Shown here piece after piece: positions 4,182 through 6,718 of a stretch of 6,718 bases of DNA. How positions within the stretch are numbered: the stretch's first letter is position 1; the number at the start of each line of letters is the position of its first letter. Source of the DNA: Candidatus Competibacteraceae bacterium (GTDB taxonomy: Bacteria; Pseudomonadota; Gammaproteobacteria; Competibacterales; Competibacteraceae); assembly GCA_003527885.1 (NCBI GenBank), contig DPWB01000061.1:3806-10523 (forward strand), read 5' to 3'. Made by a program: the position numbers and the translations under genes. The notes under the pieces were generated by a model. It saw only the letters and a list, made by a program, of their open reading frames with translations, was not told the origin of the DNA and searched no databases.

Positions 4182-5063
4182 ATGAAAATGAAAACCAAGA
4201 TGAGGCGTTTTCTTGAAATCTCCGTTCAAGCATTCGCGCTGATAGGCGTCTGGCGCGGGGCTTCGGCGATGGTGTCAGGCGGCATGGCGACCGAGCAATG
4301 GGGGGTGTTGCAAACGCTGGAGCCGTACGCTGTTTCGGCTACCCTGTTGGCGATCATCGGCTCGTTCGCCGCGACGCAAGCCGGGCTTCACGGGTGGCGA
4401 AAGCTGCAAAAAGTCACTCACGCCAAAGAGCGGACCACGCAACCCGCGTTGGCCGGCGAGCCGCTGTCGTCGATGGCCGGGCAAGACCGGTTGATTGCGC
4501 ACCTGCAAAACCAAGTGGTTGTATTGAGCAGGGAGAAAGAAATGCTGGCCCGTTTGTTGAAGGAAAAGAGCGAAACCATGCGCAAAGATCCGTTGACGGG
4601 TGTTTATAACCGGCTCGCTTACGAGGATCAGCTAAAAAACGAGCATCAGCGTTGGATACGCTTCGGCAATCCTTTGAGCTTTGTGGTCTGGGATATCGAC
4701 CGCTTCAAGGACATCAACGACCGCTACGGCCACGCGGCCGGCGACGAGGTATTACGCGGCGTGGCCCAACAATTGGCCAGCCGCATCCGCAGTACGGATT
4801 TTGTCGCGCGCTACGGCGGCGAGGAATTCGCCATGCTGTTGCCGGGCGCGGACAGCACGGCCGCGTTCAACGTCGCAGACAAGCTGCGTCGCAACATCGC
4901 GGAAGCGCAATTCAGCCATAATGGCGTGACGATTCCGGTGACGATTTCCTGCGGCGTGGCCGGTTTCGAAGCGGGCGATGCCCCGGAAAGCGTGTTCGAC
5001 CGAGCCGATCAGGCGCTTTACCGGGCCAAGCAGGCGGGCCGGAATCGCTGCTGGCTGCTCTGA
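4182..5063 (+). CDS. Membrane-anchored GGDEF diguanylate cyclase
   Basis: 293 residues; makes c-di-GMP from two GTP. A short N-terminus has two hydrophobic segments (about 11-30 and 48-69), so it is probably an inner-membrane protein with little periplasmic sensor. A predicted coiled coil (about 101-133) leads into a complete GGDEF domain: DPLTGVYNR (136-144), metal-binding DIDRFKDINDRYGHAAGDEV (171-190), active-site GGEEF (212-216). RSTD (203-206), five residues before GGEEF, is an intact RxxD inhibitory site, so product feedback is expected. There is no EAL domain. Start ATG 4182 has AAGG 4 nt upstream; ATG 4188 is possible. Convergent with flgN and preceded by FleQ-like, IHF and sigma-54 sites, which suggests a role in motility or biofilm switching. 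Enzyme class is firm; the specific role is inferred. Confidence 0.95.
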   Translation: MKMKTKMRRFLEISVQAFALIGVWRGASAMVSGGMATEQWGVLQTLEPYAVSATLLAIIGSFAATQAGLHGWRKLQKVTHAKERTTQPALAGEPLSSMAGQDRLIAHLQNQVVVLSREKEMLARLLKEKSETMRKDPLTGVYNRLAYEDQLKNEHQRWIRFGNPLSFVVWDIDRFKDINDRYGHAAGDEVLRGVAQQLASRIRSTDFVARYGGEEFAMLLPGADSTAAFNVADKLRRNIAEAQFSHNGVTIPVTISCGVAGFEAGDAPESVFDRADQALYRAKQAGRNRCWLL

Positions 5064-5091
5064 CGCGGCTCGCTTGGAACCCGCTTGACGG

Positions 5092-5127
5092 CGTGGTCGC
5101 CCACCCGGCGAAACGCCGGTCGCCACG
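5092..5127. terminator. Hairpin between convergent cyclase and flgN genes, possible bidirectional terminator
   Basis: CCGGCG-AAA-CGCCGG (5105-5119) lies inside an outer CGTGG/CCACG pairing (5092-5096 with 5123-5127). It sits between two convergent stops, but no T-tract follows on either strand, so intrinsic termination is uncertain. Confidence 0.35.
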
Positions 5128-5168
5128 AAATCCACAACCGGATTGAGCGGGCGGAGCGGTCACGGCTA

Positions 5169-5633
5169 TCACGCTTTCGCGATCGGTTGATTGCGGCCGC
5201 CGAACACCTTGCGGCTGTCCTGATCGTACAGGAAATCCAAGGAATCACGACCGTGCAGGATGGCCAGCGTGCGCTCGACGTGGTTGCGGCTGGCGGCGAT
5301 CACCGCCCCGTTCACTTCATTTTGTGCGCGGACCTGCTGGGCGGTTTGTTCCAGCGCGTCCCATAGCGTGTCAATTTCTCGCCGCTCCGCGACCGGCAAC
5401 CGCTCGACATGGGATACCCAGTGCCGGGCGTCGGCGATTCCCTGCGCTTTGAGATAATCCAGCCGGGCATCGGTCAACGCCCGCAGCCGATCGACACACT
5501 GCTGTTTTTCGGCGACCACCTGCTCCAGGTCGGCTAAATCCCGCGCTTTCAAAGCGTCGTATTCGCGTTGCAACCACTGCTGCAAGCGTTCGACCTCCAT
5601 CAGTTCTTCACGCATCAAGGTCGCCAGCGTCAT
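5169..5633 (-). CDS. flgN: FlgN, flagellar export chaperone for hook-filament junction proteins
   Basis: 154 residues, cytoplasmic and almost wholly helical. FlgN binds FlgK and FlgL and delivers them to the type III export gate. The sequence shows the long amphipathic helices of the family. A conserved end block, NEVNGAVIAASRNHVERTLA then ILHG (105-128), is followed by FLYDQDSRKVFGG; that NG-VI-S-L-L-G plus Y-D-G pattern is typical of FlgN C-termini. Length is close to the usual 140-160. ATG 5631-5633 has AAGG/AGG about 7 nt upstream and lies 12 nt after the flgM stop, so the two are co-transcribed, the classical flgMN pair. It shares the sigma-28 promoter of flgM. Confidence 0.9.
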   Translation of the reverse strand: MTLATLMREELMEVERLQQWLQREYDALKARDLADLEQVVAEKQQCVDRLRALTDARLDYLKAQGIADARHWVSHVERLPVAERREIDTLWDALEQTAQQVRAQNEVNGAVIAASRNHVERTLAILHGRDSLDFLYDQDSRKVFGGRNQPIAKA

Positions 5634-5645
5634 TGAACCGCCTTC

Positions 5646-5945
5646 CTAGGAAAACAGCGTTTCTTCAAAATCGGACATCTTGCGGGCGAGCCGGTTTGAA
5701 TCGACCTGATAGTGGCCCTCGGCGACGGCTTTACGCAGGGCCGCGACTTTAGTGTCGTCGACCGGCGGTTCTTGGTGTCCCGTTTCCAATTGGCGCAAGC
5801 TCATCGAGCCCGGCGTCAGCTGGACCTTATCGACTTCGCCGACCGGTTTGTCCGGCGGAGACGCCACGGTCGATGGTGAGGCGCGCTCGGCGTAGCCGCC
5901 GCGAACGGGTGCGGCATAGACGCCGTTGACGGTGTTGATGGCCAT
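5646..5945 (-). CDS. flgM: FlgM, anti-sigma-28 factor
   Basis: 99 residues. FlgM holds sigma-28 (FliA) inactive until the hook-basal body is complete and is then exported through it, releasing late flagellar genes. The N-terminus MAINTVNGV is typical; the middle is disordered and Pro/Ser-rich; residues 61-97 (PVDDTKVAALRKAVAEGHYQ, VDSNRLARKM, SDFEETLF) are the conserved sigma-binding C-terminal domain. I chose ATG 5943-5945 because it gives the family's normal start; an in-frame ATG at 5963 would add MGWICT and has no better ribosome binding site. It lies 80 nt downstream of flgA, with a sigma-28 promoter in the gap, and 12 nt upstream of flgN. Control by the very sigma factor it inhibits is the usual autoregulatory pattern. 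Confidence 0.96.
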   Translation of the reverse strand: MAINTVNGVYAAPVRGGYAERASPSTVASPPDKPVGEVDKVQLTPGSMSLRQLETGHQEPPVDDTKVAALRKAVAEGHYQVDSNRLARKMSDFEETLFS

Positions 5946-5986
5946 GGTGCAAATCCATCCCATTGGTTCAAAGAGTACGCCCGAGG

Positions 5987-6013
5987 TTATCGGCCAGATG
6001 CGGGCTGACTTTA
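5987..6013 (-). promoter_or_regulatory. Sigma-28 (FliA) promoter of flgMN
   Basis: On the minus strand TAAA (6010-6013), 15 bases, then GCCGATAA (5987-5994): a perfect match to the sigma-28 consensus. Predicted start is near 5980, a leader of about 35 nt before the flgM ATG. Confidence 0.92.
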
Positions 6014-6025
6014 ATGGAATTTCCG

Positions 6026-6718
6026 CTAAGGTCCAACCTCGACGTGACGGCTGGCCGTCGCGGTGCCTTCGACCACCCGCTTGGAGCTTTCGTTGCGCAC
6101 CCGCAAGCGCTGGCCCAGCTCCGCGTCACCCAACGCGATCCCGCTGGAGCGAACCTCCATTCCACCCTGGCGCAGGACGAGCGTGACCGTTTCGCCCTGA
6201 CGGATCAGCGGTACGCCTTTGACCGCTTGCGGCACGACCACCGCCCCCGCTGGCAGGGCGCGGCGCAACTGCTTGCCGAGCAGGTTTTCGGAGGTGGTGG
6301 CGTACTCCGTCAAAGTCGATAGCTCGCGGCGTTCGGCTTGCAGGTCGGCCGGGCTCAGGACCGTGCCTTTGGCCAGGAAGCGGCTGGCGACCAGCACTTG
6401 CTCGAAAACCCGCACGTTGGCTCTTTGATAGACGGTCCACGGCCGGGCGCCGCGGCAGCGCACGCCGACCGACGTAGCGCCAAACGGCTTGGCCCCACCC
6501 GGTAGAAACGCCTCCAGGGCCACAGCGCATTTCGGTAAACGCAAGCGGGGATCGAGCTCCTTCAACTGGATATCGGGAGGTTGCGCCCGGTTGCGGTGTT
6601 GCGACGCCAGGAATTCGGAGGCGCGTTGCCGGATGGCGTCCAGCGGTTGGATCGCCTCCTCGGCCGCTCCCGCCGGTAGCGTCAGCCCGCAGCAGAGCGT
6701 GAGGCTACCCGCCAACCA
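6026..6718 (-). CDS. flgA: FlgA, flagellar P-ring assembly chaperone (5' end beyond window)
   Basis: FlgA is a periplasmic chaperone that helps FlgI polymerise into the P ring around the rod. The visible 230 residues start inside a signal peptide (LTLCCGLTLPAGA, probable cleavage before AEEA). Then come the FlgA core with DPRLRLPKC and SVGVRCRG, whose two cysteines are the conserved pair, PWTVY, and the C-terminal SAF domain from LVASRFLAKGTVLSPADL to the end, including RALPAGAVV, RQGETVTLV and LRVRNESSKRVVEGTA. A TTG at 6713-6715 is in frame, but the frame stays open to the edge and the signal peptide lacks its basic start, so the true start lies beyond the window. Stop TAG at 6026-6028, just upstream of the flgM promoter. 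Confidence 0.95.
   Translation of the reverse strand, partial: WLAGSLTLCCGLTLPAGAAEEAIQPLDAIRQRASEFLASQHRNRAQPPDIQLKELDPRLRLPKCAVALEAFLPGGAKPFGATSVGVRCRGARPWTVYQRANVRVFEQVLVASRFLAKGTVLSPADLQAERRELSTLTEYATTSENLLGKQLRRALPAGAVVVPQAVKGVPLIRQGETVTLVLRQGGMEVRSSGIALGDAELGQRLRVRNESSKRVVEGTATASRHVEVGP

Noticed and set aside
5926..6322. Plus-strand frames opposite flgM/flgA
   Set aside because: Antisense shadows of well-recognised flagellar genes with no ribosome binding site or family motif.

Overview
The window looks like a GC-rich gammaproteobacterial chromosome or large replicon. The evidence is a flgA-flgM-flgN cluster with a perfect sigma-28 (FliA) promoter, and a diguanylate cyclase gene whose upstream region reads like a FleQ/sigma-54 control region. 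That regulatory style is best known from Pseudomonas and Vibrio relatives. The species cannot be named from the sequence. A few intergenic stretches are extremely A+T-rich (80-85 %) and stand out against the GC-rich genes.

Layout. 1-699 (minus): N-terminal part of a QseC-like sensor histidine kinase that runs off the left edge. 786-953 (minus): a small basic protein of unknown function. 1052-1231 (minus): a 59-residue ribbon-helix-helix (RHH) protein with its own promoter and a 14-bp palindromic operator candidate. 1232-1641: no convincing gene, but the RHH promoter, a GC-rich island, a Rho-independent terminator and an A+T-rich tail. 1642-3728 (minus): parB and parA, overlapping by ATGA, a plasmid or secondary-chromosome style partition operon ending at that terminator. 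3729-4181: a divergent control region with a 24-bp inverted repeat at the parA promoter and, facing the other way, two FleQ-box-like palindromes, an IHF-consensus site, a sigma-54 promoter and a structured leader rich in GGA. 4182-5063 (plus): a membrane-anchored GGDEF diguanylate cyclase. 5169-6718 (minus): flgN, flgM and flgA, with flgA running off the right edge.

How the parts may work together. FlgA helps P-ring assembly, FlgM is the anti-sigma-28 factor, and FlgN is the export chaperone for hook-filament junction proteins. Next to them is a cyclase that probably feeds c-di-GMP back into the motile/sessile decision. If the palindromes bind FleQ, itself a c-di-GMP receptor, then cyclase, second messenger and activator form a loop. 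The par module, the RHH protein and possibly the small basic protein look like a replicon-maintenance block lying beside core flagellar genes, so either this is a large secondary replicon or a plasmid-derived segment has been integrated.
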